Below, one piece after another: positions 54,642 through 63,899 of a stretch of 64,000 bases of DNA. How positions within the stretch are numbered: the first letter of the stretch is position 1; every line of letters starts with the position of its first letter. The stretch spans positions 248,001-312,000 of the forward strand of contig NZ_QJJZ01000002.1 of the NCBI RefSeq assembly GCF_003201775.1. The letters run 5' to 3'. This DNA comes from Arenibacter sp. ARW7G5Y1 (GTDB lineage Bacteria; Bacteroidota; Bacteroidia; Flavobacteriales; Flavobacteriaceae). The notes beneath the pieces are model-generated. The model saw only the letters and a program-made list of their open reading frames with translations. It made no database searches and was not told the origin of the DNA. A program made the position numbers and the translations under genes.

Positions 54642-55535
54642 ATGAAACCGAAAAACATAAAATTCAGCTATTTAATACTTCTAAACATTTTTGCCTATCT
54701 ACTACCTGTGGTCCTATTAATGGGCTGTAAACCAAAACATTTATCTATTCAACCTAATCATGACTTAAAGGTTGTCACCTATAATGTCTGGGTAGGTTAT
54801 CAAGATAGAAAGCATCCAAGGTTACCATGCTTGGAAATTGGTATCGAAAGGAAATCATTGATTTATGAATGGTTAAAAGAGCAAGAGGCTGATGTGGTGG
54901 TATTTCAAGAACTCATGGATTATTCAGCTGAAAAATTAAAAAATGAATCAAAATTCTGGGATCACAACTATGCGGTGACCCTTAGAGATCAAGGAATGGC
55001 TATTGGAATTAGTTCAAGATATCCAATTAAGGTTAAGGAAATATTGACTGAGGGAATGCAACATGGTTTAATATATTGTACAATTAACGGTGTCGATATA
55101 ATTGCGACACACCTTTGGCCGAGTTTTGATCATACAATACTGGATGAAGTAAATATCGTTAAGGAAAGAGTTGATTCATCATTAACGTTGGGACATCCAC
55201 TGTTATTGTTAGGCGATTTTAATGCATTTTCTCCCGAAGATGAACTTTTCATTAGCGATGAAACAATGGATTTGTACAAGCTATGGGGTTGGGGATTGGT
55301 AGATGGTCGGCCTAATTATCAAGTGATTCAAGCGCTTTTAAATAGTGGTATTAAGGATGTATGTACAAAATTCAGGAAGAATGATAAGGCCAGAAAACAG
55401 CGATACGATTTTATTTTCGCATCACCTAATTTATGGAATGAATGCACAGATGCCAATCATTTTCAAGAAGCTGAATTTTTAAGATTTTCAGATCATTATC
55501 CAGTAACAGCTACTTTTTCCAATATAAAGAATTAA
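54642..55535 (+). CDS. EEP-family phosphoesterase lipoprotein, copy 2
   Basis: A 297-residue secreted enzyme with a lipoprotein signal (VVLLMGC). DNase-I-fold motifs: VVTYNVWVG, VVFQELMD, THLWP, LLGDFNAFS and RFSDHYPVTA. It is a paralogue of the gene at 42901 but has a lipid anchor instead of a cleaved signal. It shares the same position after susCD and before a metallophosphoesterase. A phosphodiesterase acting on a lipid or glycan head group is inferred; nuclease activity is possible. Confidence 0.85.
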   Translation: MKPKNIKFSYLILLNIFAYLLPVVLLMGCKPKHLSIQPNHDLKVVTYNVWVGYQDRKHPRLPCLEIGIERKSLIYEWLKEQEADVVVFQELMDYSAEKLKNESKFWDHNYAVTLRDQGMAIGISSRYPIKVKEILTEGMQHGLIYCTINGVDIIATHLWPSFDHTILDEVNIVKERVDSSLTLGHPLLLLGDFNAFSPEDELFISDETMDLYKLWGWGLVDGRPNYQVIQALLNSGIKDVCTKFRKNDKARKQRYDFIFASPNLWNECTDANHFQEAEFLRFSDHYPVTATFSNIKN

Positions 55536-55662
55536 AGTTATTAATAGAAAATGAAAACAGAACTAATATCAACTGTTGTTCAAGTTAAAAGTTAGTTCCT
55601 GACTTCTAATAAACTGTTGAAAATCAACGCACAACATTAGCATCTAAATTCCAAAGAAAATT

Positions 55663-56568
55663 ATGAATTTTAAAAAACAAGTAAGTGTTATTCATTTTGG
55701 ATTGATTCTTATCATTTCTAGCTGTACTTCAAAATCTAATAATAGTACACAATTAGCATCTGAATTCTCGTTTGGTATTATTGCTGATTGCCAATTTTCT
55801 GATTATCCAGCCAATGGTACAAGAGAATATGCCATGTCAGATGATAAACTTGAGGAATGTGTAACCCATTTGAACACTATGGATTTGGAATATACCATTC
55901 ACGTGGGTGACTTTATAGACCGTAATTATGAAAGTTTTGATGTGGTAGTCCCTATTTATAATAAATTAAAAATGCCAAAATACCATGTTTTGGGAAATCA
56001 TGATTTTGTAGTTCCTGGTGACAAGCGATCCAATGTTTACAAAAAGATGGGAATGCCATCAAGATATTACGAGTTCAAAATCAAAGATTGGCGATTTGTT
56101 GTATTGGATGGTAATGACATAAGTTTTCATGCCTCTAATGAGGGTAGTAAAGATTACCAATTTGCTGAAAACTATTACAAAACCAACAAAATTAACTCCC
56201 CTAAATGGAATGGAGCCGTTGGAGAATCCCAGAAAAACTGGTTAATTTCAGTTTTGGAAAACGCCACAAAAAATCAGGAAAAGGTAATTTTATTCTGTCA
56301 CTTTCCTGTATTTCCTGAAAATGTACATAACCTATGGAATGCTGATGAGCTCGTGGAAATTATTGAAAACTATGATTGCGTTAAGGCCTATATAAATGGT
56401 CACAATCACGAGGGGAATTTCGGTTATAAAAAGGGGGTACATTATTTAACGATGAAAGGTATGGTTGAAACCAAAGAAACGGCTTATGGGATCATTACAT
56501 TAACAGATAAATACATACAAATTGCAGGATACGGAAGAGAAGGAAATAAAAAGCTTCAAATAAAATGA
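55663..56568 (+). CDS. Metallophosphoesterase lipoprotein, copy 2
   Basis: A 301-residue calcineurin-like phosphoesterase, same length as its paralogue at 43837, with a lipoprotein signal (LIISSC). Complete metal motifs: FGIIADCQF, VGDFIDRNYE, LGNHDF, FCHFPVF and NGHNHEG. Like copy 1 it follows an EEP gene, and here an alkaline phosphatase comes 22 bp after it. It carries the 83-bp tract identical to copy 1. Confidence 0.88.
   Translation: MNFKKQVSVIHFGLILIISSCTSKSNNSTQLASEFSFGIIADCQFSDYPANGTREYAMSDDKLEECVTHLNTMDLEYTIHVGDFIDRNYESFDVVVPIYNKLKMPKYHVLGNHDFVVPGDKRSNVYKKMGMPSRYYEFKIKDWRFVVLDGNDISFHASNEGSKDYQFAENYYKTNKINSPKWNGAVGESQKNWLISVLENATKNQEKVILFCHFPVFPENVHNLWNADELVEIIENYDCVKAYINGHNHEGNFGYKKGVHYLTMKGMVETKETAYGIITLTDKYIQIAGYGREGNKKLQIK
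55925..56007 (+). repeat. 83-bp identical tract shared by the two metallophosphoesterase genes (copy 2)
   Basis: Second copy of the tract at 44096-44178; the coding frame and position within the gene are the same. Confidence 0.8.
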
Positions 56569-56590
56569 TTATTAAAAGTAAGAAAGTAAC

Positions 56591-57691
56591 ATGAAACATC
56601 CTTTATTAGATATTATAGCTTTATCGCTTTTGGTATTATTTATAAGTTGTAAGTCTCAACGACCATTAGTTAATTCAGAAAAATCAATAGCACCTAAAAA
56701 TGTGATATTGCTAATTGGAGACGGTATGGGACTCTCCCAAATTTCAAGTAGTTTTTATTTTGGAAACACCAACCCTAATTTTGAAAGGTTTAAGCATATT
56801 GGGTTGATAAAAACCTCCTCACAAAATGGTCTAATTACTGATTCGGCAGCAGGGGCTACCGCTTTCTCAGCAGGTATTAAAACCTACAATGGAGCAATCG
56901 GGGTGGATAGTGACACTTTAGCTGTTGAATTATTAACCGAAATAGCTGCCAAAAAGTTTATTTCTACAGGTGTTGTAAGTACCTCCTCGGTCACCCATGC
57001 CACGCCTGCATCATTTTACGCCCATGTTAGATTCAGGAGCCAAGAAGAAGAAATTGCAGCACAATTACCCAGATCAAGTATCGATTTTATTGCTGGTGCC
57101 GGTACGGATTACTTCTTTAAGCGAAAAGATCACATTAACCTAAGCACCATGTTTTCAAATCAAGGTTTTATTCTGGACACATTGGCCTTAAATAGACCTA
57201 AAGACTTTAGTTTAGAGCATAAAATTGCGTTTTTATTGGCACCCAACCACATGCCCAAAATGAGTGAGGGGAGAGGTCATTTTCTTTCTAAGGCTACACA
57301 GTTAGGGCTTGAATATTTATCACAAAATGAAAATGGATTTTTTTTGATGGTTGAAGGTTCCCAAATTGATTGGGGAGGGCACAATAATGATTCCAGCTAT
57401 ATAATAGAAGAAGTAAGGGATTTTGATAGGGTTATTGGGGAAGCACTTGATTATGCCCAAAAGGAGGGCAACACCCTTGTTATAGTTACAGCCGATCATG
57501 AAACAGGAGGATACACTCTAGCGTCGGATAAAGGGAACTATAACAAAATAAAAGGTTCGTTTTCAACAACAGGACATTCGGCCACTTTGATTCCAGTATT
57601 TGCCTTTGGTCCAGGATCTGAAAATTTTCAGGGCATATATGAAAACAATGCTATTTTCCATAAAATTCAAAATTCAGTAAACTGGAAGTAG
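56591..57691 (+). CDS. Alkaline phosphatase lipoprotein
   Basis: A 366-residue exported phosphomonoesterase (signal ending LFISC). Motifs of the alkaline phosphatase superfamily: metal Asp in LIGDGMGLSQIS, the nucleophile serine in ITDSAAGATAF, VEGSQIDWGGHNND, the ADHETGG metal site and a late His in TTGHSATLIPVF. It is shorter than the usual 450-500 residue enzymes but no core motif is missing. It would release inorganic phosphate from products of the EEP and metallophosphoesterase enzymes encoded just upstream. Confidence 0.9.
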   Translation: MKHPLLDIIALSLLVLFISCKSQRPLVNSEKSIAPKNVILLIGDGMGLSQISSSFYFGNTNPNFERFKHIGLIKTSSQNGLITDSAAGATAFSAGIKTYNGAIGVDSDTLAVELLTEIAAKKFISTGVVSTSSVTHATPASFYAHVRFRSQEEEIAAQLPRSSIDFIAGAGTDYFFKRKDHINLSTMFSNQGFILDTLALNRPKDFSLEHKIAFLLAPNHMPKMSEGRGHFLSKATQLGLEYLSQNENGFFLMVEGSQIDWGGHNNDSSYIIEEVRDFDRVIGEALDYAQKEGNTLVIVTADHETGGYTLASDKGNYNKIKGSFSTTGHSATLIPVFAFGPGSENFQGIYENNAIFHKIQNSVNWK

Positions 57692-57799
57692 CGTTATAAT
57701 CTAGCCTTCAATTTCATAATAACAAATCAAATTAAGGGGCAAGACTAGCAATTTAGGGTCTTCCAGCTTAAATTTTAAAAACACTTTATTATTAAAACA

Positions 57800-60424
57800 A
57801 TGATTTTCAAATATTTATCGGCTACTTTATTGACATTATGTTTATTCTCCACAACATATTCTCAAACTACGGGAACAAAGGATTTGAAATATATAGGCAT
57901 GCCAGTAGGAGGAATTGGTGCAGGACAAGTATATCTCGGTGGAGATGGTCAGCTGTGGTATTGGGATATTTTTAATATTCAACGAATCCAACCAGGTGGA
58001 CCAGGTGATAAATTTTATATCAACCCAATGACACAGGACCATCAGTTTAATCAGGGCTTTGCGATTCGTATTAAAAAACTATTACCTTCATTCAGCACAC
58101 CAATTGTGAAACCTCTGAATAACAATGGTTTTTCTGAAATAAAATTTAAAGGAGAATACCCTATCGGTAAAATAAGCTTTAAAGAGCCTAACTTTCCAGT
58201 TTCCGTAAAATTAAAGGCCTATACCCCTTTTATACCTACGGACCACAAATCGTCAGATTTTCCAGCCATTGTTATGGAATATACACTAAGCAATGATTCC
58301 CGCACTGAAGTTACGGTGGAGCTTTTTGGTTGGCTTCAAAATATGGCGAATTTTAAAATGGCCAATGCAGCGGACGGAACTCATATCAATACTATTGCAA
58401 GACATGAAAATACCATACAATTGATTACTTCTTCGAAGGTTTCTGCTAAAAACAAAGATTTGCCTGATTATGGTAATATGGCTTTGACCTTAATGGAAGG
58501 TGAAAATGCTTGGGGAACACCAAAAACTTCAGATGACTTAGAATTCAATCTTCCAGAAGTTTCTGGGACTAATGAGCATTCAGCTGAAGCGGCCTTGGGA
58601 CAAATTTTAACTGGGGCTATTGGTAAGGAATTAAAGTTGAAACCAGACGAAAGGAAAACACTTACGTTTATCGTTTCTTGGTATTTTCCTAATGTCCATA
58701 GACAGGAAAGCGGACTTAATCCATTAAAAAACAAAGAAAATTTAAGACGGAATTATAGTAAAAAGTTTAGTTCTGCAGGGCATGTTGCCCATTCGATAAT
58801 AGCTAAAAAAGAATACTATCTCAAAACTACAAAAGTTTGGAACAACACTTGGTACAACAGTTCTTTGCCGACATGGTTTTTGGATAGAACCTTTGCTAAC
58901 ACCAGTACTCTAGCTACATCATCTTGCTATATACTTGATGATCTTACTGATGACCAGGACAATGAAGGTCGATTTTATACCATGGAAGGAGTGTATTTGG
59001 GTTATGGAACGTGCACTCATGTTTTTCACTACGAACAAGCATTGGGACGAGTATTCCCTAATCTTGCTAGACAATTAAGAACACAAATAGATTATGGATT
59101 ATCATTCAAATCAAACGGCATTATTCAATATAGAGGAGAGTTGGATCAAGGTAAGCATTTAGACTACTACGATGGTAGCGGATATGCCGTAGATGGGCAG
59201 GCCGGTACTATATTAAGGGCATATAGAGAACATACTACTTCAGTAAATAGTAACTTTTTAAAGGAATACTGGCCTAAAATTAAAAAAAGTATTGAATTCA
59301 TGATAAATCATGATGCCTCTGAAACAGGAAGACCTGATGGAATATTGGAAGGTGGTCAATATAATACGCTGGACAGAATGTGGTATGGTAAAATTGCTTG
59401 GACCAGCAGTATGTACAATGCCGCGGTACAGGCAGGTGCGATTATGGCGAATGAGATAGGTGACAAGCGTTTTGCCAATATGTGCAATCGAATTGTAAAA
59501 TCTGGCAAAAAAAATATGACCCATTTATTATTCAACGGAGAATACTTTATAAACATTTTAGATCCTGAAAATCGGAGAGCTCCAAATACCTATATTGGTT
59601 GCCATATTGATCAAATATTAGGGCAGTCGTGGACGATCCAAGCTGGCTTACCTAGAATTCTGCCGAAGAAAGAATCAGTTAGTGCCCTCAAATCAATATA
59701 TAAGTATAATTTTCAGGAAGATATTGGAGCATATATCGATACGGCTTCGATTAAAAATGTACGTTTCTATGCCCTTCCAGGAGAGTCGGGAACTGTAATT
59801 TGCTCCTTTCCTAAAGGTGGCATTGAAAAAGTCTCAGGGAGAGTTAATAATGATTGGGAGAAACTATCCATTGGTTATTATAGCGAATCCATGACGGGGT
59901 TTACATATCAGGCAGCAGCACACATGATCGGTGAAGGTTTGGTTGAAGAAGGAATGACTATGATAAAAGCCATCAATGATAGGTATGCTCCGTCTAAAAG
60001 AAACCCTTATAATGAAGTAGAATACGGCAATCATTATACAAGAGCAATGTCAAGTTATGGAGCATTTGTGGCGGCAACCGGTTTTAAGTATCATGGACCA
60101 AAATCCTTTCTAAGTTTTGATCCAAAGGTAAATCCGGATAATTTCAAATCAGCGTTTATTACAGCCCAAGGTTGGGGCAGTTTTGTTCAACAGCGAATTG
60201 AAGGAAAACAGTTAAATTCAATAACATTATCCTTTGGAACTCTGGGGTTATCAAGCCTTGAGTTGTTTTTGGAAAAAAAAATAAATAAAGAGGTGATTAT
60301 AACGATGAATGGAAAACCTATCGAATTTAATTCAAATTTAAAAGAACGAAAATTAACACTAAAATTTAAAAAAATAACTTTATCTAAGGGAGATAAATTA
60401 AGGATTCATGTTTTTTCTGAATAA
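57800..60424 (+). CDS. GH116-like glycoside hydrolase (glucosylceramidase/beta-glucosidase type)
   Basis: An 874-residue exported protein (signal ending TTYSQ). The N-terminal beta-sandwich begins with the GH116 mark [20 protein letters not shown]. The catalytic (alpha/alpha)6 part has [20 protein letters not shown], where the acid/base Asp region of GH116 is expected, and a [11 protein letters not shown] helix. The family includes bacterial beta-glucosidases/xylosidases and human GBA2, a non-lysosomal glucosylceramidase. With phosphodiesterase and phosphatase genes directly upstream, a phosphoglycolipid or phosphorylated beta-glycan substrate is plausible. It ends the third locus. Confidence 0.78.
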   Translation: MIFKYLSATLLTLCLFSTTYSQTTGTKDLKYIGMPVGGIGAGQVYLGGDGQLWYWDIFNIQRIQPGGPGDKFYINPMTQDHQFNQGFAIRIKKLLPSFSTPIVKPLNNNGFSEIKFKGEYPIGKISFKEPNFPVSVKLKAYTPFIPTDHKSSDFPAIVMEYTLSNDSRTEVTVELFGWLQNMANFKMANAADGTHINTIARHENTIQLITSSKVSAKNKDLPDYGNMALTLMEGENAWGTPKTSDDLEFNLPEVSGTNEHSAEAALGQILTGAIGKELKLKPDERKTLTFIVSWYFPNVHRQESGLNPLKNKENLRRNYSKKFSSAGHVAHSIIAKKEYYLKTTKVWNNTWYNSSLPTWFLDRTFANTSTLATSSCYILDDLTDDQDNEGRFYTMEGVYLGYGTCTHVFHYEQALGRVFPNLARQLRTQIDYGLSFKSNGIIQYRGELDQGKHLDYYDGSGYAVDGQAGTILRAYREHTTSVNSNFLKEYWPKIKKSIEFMINHDASETGRPDGILEGGQYNTLDRMWYGKIAWTSSMYNAAVQAGAIMANEIGDKRFANMCNRIVKSGKKNMTHLLFNGEYFINILDPENRRAPNTYIGCHIDQILGQSWTIQAGLPRILPKKESVSALKSIYKYNFQEDIGAYIDTASIKNVRFYALPGESGTVICSFPKGGIEKVSGRVNNDWEKLSIGYYSESMTGFTYQAAAHMIGEGLVEEGMTMIKAINDRYAPSKRNPYNEVEYGNHYTRAMSSYGAFVAATGFKYHGPKSFLSFDPKVNPDNFKSAFITAQGWGSFVQQRIEGKQLNSITLSFGTLGLSSLELFLEKKINKEVIITMNGKPIEFNSNLKERKLTLKFKKITLSKGDKLRIHVFSE

Positions 60425-60450
60425 AGGAAGGTATTTGGCAATGGCAGTTC

Positions 60451-60464
60451 TTATAAGATAGTCC
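60451..60464 (+). repeat. 14-bp direct repeat TTATAAGATAGTCC (left copy)
   Basis: Exact match to 63483-63496. It sits at the end of the group II intron remnant. See the right copy for context. Confidence 0.6.
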
Positions 60465-61085
60465 TCAAAGTAGTAACGGACTGCGCCTCTCACACCAAAG
60501 TACGTACGGGTCTCGTATACGGCGGTTCGCAATCCATCTTTTCAATCGCTCTTTACACCAATCGAAACTATTCTGTACTTTTTCAAAAGGCTACAGATTT
60601 TCTTGGGAATCGGTCACCCAATAGCGAAAATCAATGCTCCCGTTCTAATTTCCTGAAGGATTGCGTTCAGTCCTTCCCCACTTGTGAGACCTGTGCAGTT
60701 TTATGCAACTCGTTTCCCGTTGGTACTATGACCTCGGCTGACTTCTCCGTTATATCAACACGTAATTACGGAGACCTCCCCAGGTAATGGCATCTTTCCT
60801 GCCACGCCGATAGGCGCGGTTTCCCTCGATTCCTGCCAGATCTACTGCTTCGGCATTCACTTAAAAGTGTTTCGGACTTCACAATGATGTGCTTGCTCAT
60901 CCATCCTCACAGCCTCGTATCTGGTTCCTGTTCGTCAGTACCGAGTTTTGTAGTCCTGCTTCCTTCAGTCCTAGCTTCGCAACTAGCAACCTTGCAGCTT
61001 ACTAATGGTTCAAAGAGCCTGTCCTGAGCGAAGTCGAAGGGTTACCCCTGCCCATAAGGGACCTGCCTGTCCGTCAGGCAGGCTT
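60465..61085 (-). mobile_element. Group II intron remnant without its reverse transcriptase
   Basis: Read on the minus strand, the stretch has domain I-like sequence (GCAAGGTTGCTAGTTGCGAA, GGACTGAAGGAAGC), then the pre-ORF region with GGTCATAGTACC and GAAGGACTGAACGC. It goes directly to the domain V region at 60489-60530 (GAACCGCCGTATACGAGACC, then GTGTGAGAGG). The ~1.2-1.8 kb maturase/reverse transcriptase frame expected in domain IV is gone. The right arm of domain V has TT where a pairing GG is expected, so splicing is doubtful. The 5' end near GTGCAAG (~61088) and the 3' boundary are uncertain. Apart from this, the palindromes and the transposase tail, the 60425-61332 gap shows no gene. 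Confidence 0.72.
61017..61082. repeat. Dispersed palindromic (REP-like) repeats
   Basis: Two elements sit side by side. GCCTGTCCTGAGCGAAGTCG (61018-61037) is a widely seen intergenic repeat in bacteria. CCTGCCTG-N5-CAGGCAGG (61062-61082) is a perfect 8-bp inverted repeat of a type common in Bacteroidota. They lie at the 5' edge of the intron remnant. Confidence 0.6.
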
Positions 61086-61091
61086 GCACCC

Positions 61092-61274
61092 TCTAGATTA
61101 ATACCATATCTTAGATATGATAAAGATGCCCATGCTGGGTACACACACGGTATAGAGCAAATAGACAATGGCATTTGGAGGGTATATTATAGAAACGTAT
61201 TTTTAGGATACTTTGATGAAAAACATTTAAGAAATAAAGAACAGGCTACAAGATTGGAAACCAATTTAGTGTAA
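61092..61274 (+). pseudogene. C-terminal tail of a transposase
   Basis: The frame reads HGIEQIDNGIWRVYYRNVFL, then GYFDEKHLRNKEQATRLETN, with a stop at 61274. Short strands of this kind form the C-terminal end of integrase-core (DDE) transposases. The catalytic domain is absent; upstream the frame runs through palindromic repeats, so the apparent ATG at 61005 is not meaningful. The family is not certain. Confidence 0.5.
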
Positions 61275-61332
61275 AGGTTAATATATAACTTTTGTAACCA
61301 TGTATCTTAACGAACACTAAAAAAATAGTAAA

Positions 61333-63426
61333 ATGAAAAAATCAAAATTACACCTTCTTTCTATTCTGATTTTATGTGCTATTATTTCCTGTAAAGAAAT
61401 TCCAAATTCTGGATCTTATGACCATATAAAAAGCATAACAAGTGAAATTGATGACGATAAGCTAGTAAACATTGAAAAAATAGAAAATGAATGGTTAACC
61501 CATGGAGGTAATTATCAAGAAAACAGATATAGTTCACTTCATCAAATTAATAAATCAACAATTGATAGTTTAGGTTTAGTTTGGAGTATTAACTTAGGAA
61601 CCTCAAGAGGTTTGGAAGCGACCCCTTTGGTTGTAGATGGCATTATGTATTTGACAGGAACGTGGAGCATGGTTTATGCTATTGATATAAGGAAAGGTGA
61701 GGTTATTTGGACTTTTGATCCTGAGGTGCCCAGAGAATATGGTGAAAAAGGCTGTTGTGGTGTTGTTAATAGAGGAGTAGCTCTTTACAAAGGGAAAGTC
61801 TATCTGGGAGCTTTTGATGGAAGGTTAATTGCAATTGATGCGGTGACCGGCAAAAAGGAATGGGAAGTTTTGACAGTTGATCAAAACAAAGGTTATACAA
61901 TAACAGGAGCCCCCCGAATAGTTAAAGGAAATGTAATTATTGGAAATGGCGGCGCAGAATATGGAGTGCGAGGTTATATAACTGCATACGATGCAATAAG
62001 TGGGGAACAACAATGGAGATTTTACACTGTACCTGATAATCCCGGAAATGGTTTTGAATCAGAAGCGATGAAAAAAGCAGCAGAAACTTGGACTGGTGAA
62101 TGGTGGAAATTTGGCGGAGGAGGAACAGCTTGGGATGCCATAGTATTCGACCCTGAACTAAATCAATTATATATCGGAACAGGTAACGGCTCACCTTGGA
62201 ATAGAGAAATCAGAAGTCCGGGAGGGGGAGACAATCTATACCTTTCCTCAATAGTGTCCTTGAATCCAGATAATGGTGAAATGATTTGGTATTATCAGAC
62301 TACACCGGGAGAATCTTGGGATTACACCGCTACTCAACCAATAATTTTAGCAGATTTAGAAATAGACAATAGGCAAAGAAAGGTTTTAATGCAAGCCCCC
62401 AAAAATGGCTTCTTCTATGTCATTGACAGAACAAACGGAGATTTTATTTCTGGTGAACCATTTGTCTATACAAATTGGGCAAAGGAAATTGATTACCAAA
62501 CAGGGCGTCCCATTGAAAGTCCTTTTGCCAGATACAAAGATGTAAACGCACAGATTGCTCCACATCCAATTGGTGGACATAATTGGCACCCCATGGCATA
62601 TAACAAATCCACAGGTTTGGTTTATATTCCTGCTAGGGAGGGTTCATCTTGGTATGGACAGGAAGAGAGTTTTAACTTTGAAGATGATGGAAGATCTTGG
62701 AATACGGGCAAAGGCTGGGCGGAAGATAAACCTTCAGTTCAAGATTCATTAATTCCTAAAACAATCGGGAAATTAATTGCCTGGGACCCAATCAAACAAG
62801 AGGAAGTATGGAGTGTAGTTCATCAATCATCATATAATGCTGGAGTTCTTACCAGTGAAGATTTAGTATTCCAAGGTACGGGAGAAGGAGATTTTGTGGT
62901 TTATGATTCAAAGACCGGAGAGAAGTTATGGGACTTTCCACTGCAAACCGGTATTGTTGCACCTCCAATTACATATATGGTTGATGGTTTGCAATATGTA
63001 ACCTTAGTAGCTGGTTGGGGCGGAGGTTTAGCTACTTGGGTGAAGTATGTAGATCAAATAAACCCAGGTGGTATTTATACTTTTGCTATTGGTGGAAAAA
63101 AATCGCCTCCAACTTTTCCAAAAAAGGAGCCAAGTGAACTCATCAATCTCGATTTAACAGCTACACAAGAACAAATTGATAAAGGCCAAAGATTATTTAG
63201 GCGATATTGTAGTCATTGTCATGGAGATGGAGTTATCCCTAACCTGAGCTATTCAAGACCAGAAATATTTGAGTCATTTCCTCAAATAGTAGGAGACGGA
63301 ATATTTCTTGGAAATGGAATGCCCAAATTTAATGACAGGTTATCAGAACAAGACATTGATAACATAAAGAATTTTATCATATCAAATGCAAAGCAACAAA
63401 GAACAAAATTAATTGGAGAAGAATAA
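61333..63426 (+). CDS. PQQ-dependent quinohemoprotein dehydrogenase (alcohol/aldose type)
   Basis: A 697-residue exported lipoprotein (signal ending IISC). An eight-bladed PQQ propeller is followed by cytochrome c. Visible marks: NRYSSLHQIN at the start of blade one, the adjacent-cysteine pair C141-C142 (GCCGVVNRG), TGNGSPWNREIR and SPGGGDNLY for PQQ/metal binding, and the catalytic-base Asp D330 in WDYTATQP. The position two after that Asp is Thr, not the second Asp of lanthanide-dependent enzymes, so a calcium type is expected. The C-terminal haem site is CSHCH near 626-630. It oxidises an alcohol or sugar in the periplasm. It is flanked by mobile debris on both sides. Confidence 0.9.
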   Translation: MKKSKLHLLSILILCAIISCKEIPNSGSYDHIKSITSEIDDDKLVNIEKIENEWLTHGGNYQENRYSSLHQINKSTIDSLGLVWSINLGTSRGLEATPLVVDGIMYLTGTWSMVYAIDIRKGEVIWTFDPEVPREYGEKGCCGVVNRGVALYKGKVYLGAFDGRLIAIDAVTGKKEWEVLTVDQNKGYTITGAPRIVKGNVIIGNGGAEYGVRGYITAYDAISGEQQWRFYTVPDNPGNGFESEAMKKAAETWTGEWWKFGGGGTAWDAIVFDPELNQLYIGTGNGSPWNREIRSPGGGDNLYLSSIVSLNPDNGEMIWYYQTTPGESWDYTATQPIILADLEIDNRQRKVLMQAPKNGFFYVIDRTNGDFISGEPFVYTNWAKEIDYQTGRPIESPFARYKDVNAQIAPHPIGGHNWHPMAYNKSTGLVYIPAREGSSWYGQEESFNFEDDGRSWNTGKGWAEDKPSVQDSLIPKTIGKLIAWDPIKQEEVWSVVHQSSYNAGVLTSEDLVFQGTGEGDFVVYDSKTGEKLWDFPLQTGIVAPPITYMVDGLQYVTLVAGWGGGLATWVKYVDQINPGGIYTFAIGGKKSPPTFPKKEPSELINLDLTATQEQIDKGQRLFRRYCSHCHGDGVIPNLSYSRPEIFESFPQIVGDGIFLGNGMPKFNDRLSEQDIDNIKNFIISNAKQQRTKLIGEE

Positions 63427-63439
63427 AAATAATGGCGAG

Positions 63440-63482
63440 GTGCTAATCGAGTAGACGGTTGACGACTTACTATTTACACACT
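63440..63482. other. Sequence resembling a group II intron 3' end or an IS256-type terminus
   Basis: On the minus strand it contains GTCTACTCGATTAG, like the 3' end of the intron class seen at 60465. Immediately before it (minus strand) comes CTTATAAAGTGTGTAAATAG, like the terminal repeat of IS256-family elements. No transposase lies next to it. Both readings are inference. Confidence 0.4.
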
Positions 63483-63496
63483 TTATAAGATAGTCC
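63483..63496 (+). repeat. 14-bp direct repeat TTATAAGATAGTCC (right copy)
   Basis: Exact copy of 60451-60464, same orientation, 3.0 kb apart, bracketing the intron remnant, transposase tail and PQQ dehydrogenase gene. It may be a shared element end, a recombination scar or a target duplication. Confidence 0.6.
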
Positions 63497-63899
63497 CTTT
63501 TACATCAGCCAGTCTTATTAAAAAAAACTGGTCCTGTTCCCTAAAAGGTTAATATTTTTTTACTTTACAACCCCTAAAGTCGATTTAGATCTGAAGAATT
63601 GTTCAGCCTCTGATCCCGTTGCACATACTCGAATACCACAGATAGTATTCGCAATATGCCCTTTAGGTTTCCCGCAACTTCCAATTCCAGCAATTAATTT
63701 TCTTTATATGCATATTTTAAACAAGCCAATGAAGGTCAGAACCGACAAAAATAGGGCAGGGTCAGAAGAGCCCTAAACCATAAAATTAATAACTAGGGCA
63801 ACTAAAAAGTCTTATTAAATTAGACCTATAAAAGAAAAATAGTCAATAACTATATCCAATTGAATGTAATGTGAAACTACATTCTCGAAAACAAATAAA
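63497..63899. other. Intergenic region before the DinB-like gene
   Basis: No gene recognised. It includes the inverted repeat CGAATAC-N8-GTATTCG (63630-63651) inside a longer imperfect hairpin. A minus-strand open stretch across this hairpin lacks a start codon. Confidence 0.4.

Noticed and set aside
61005-61091. Upstream part of the 89-residue frame at 61005
   Set aside because: The frame runs through palindromic repeats and the intron edge; only the last ~45 residues look like real protein.
63550-63710. Minus-strand open stretch with GSCGKPKGH and ATGSEAEQFF
   Set aside because: No start codon after an upstream stop, and it covers an imperfect hairpin; not a credible gene.
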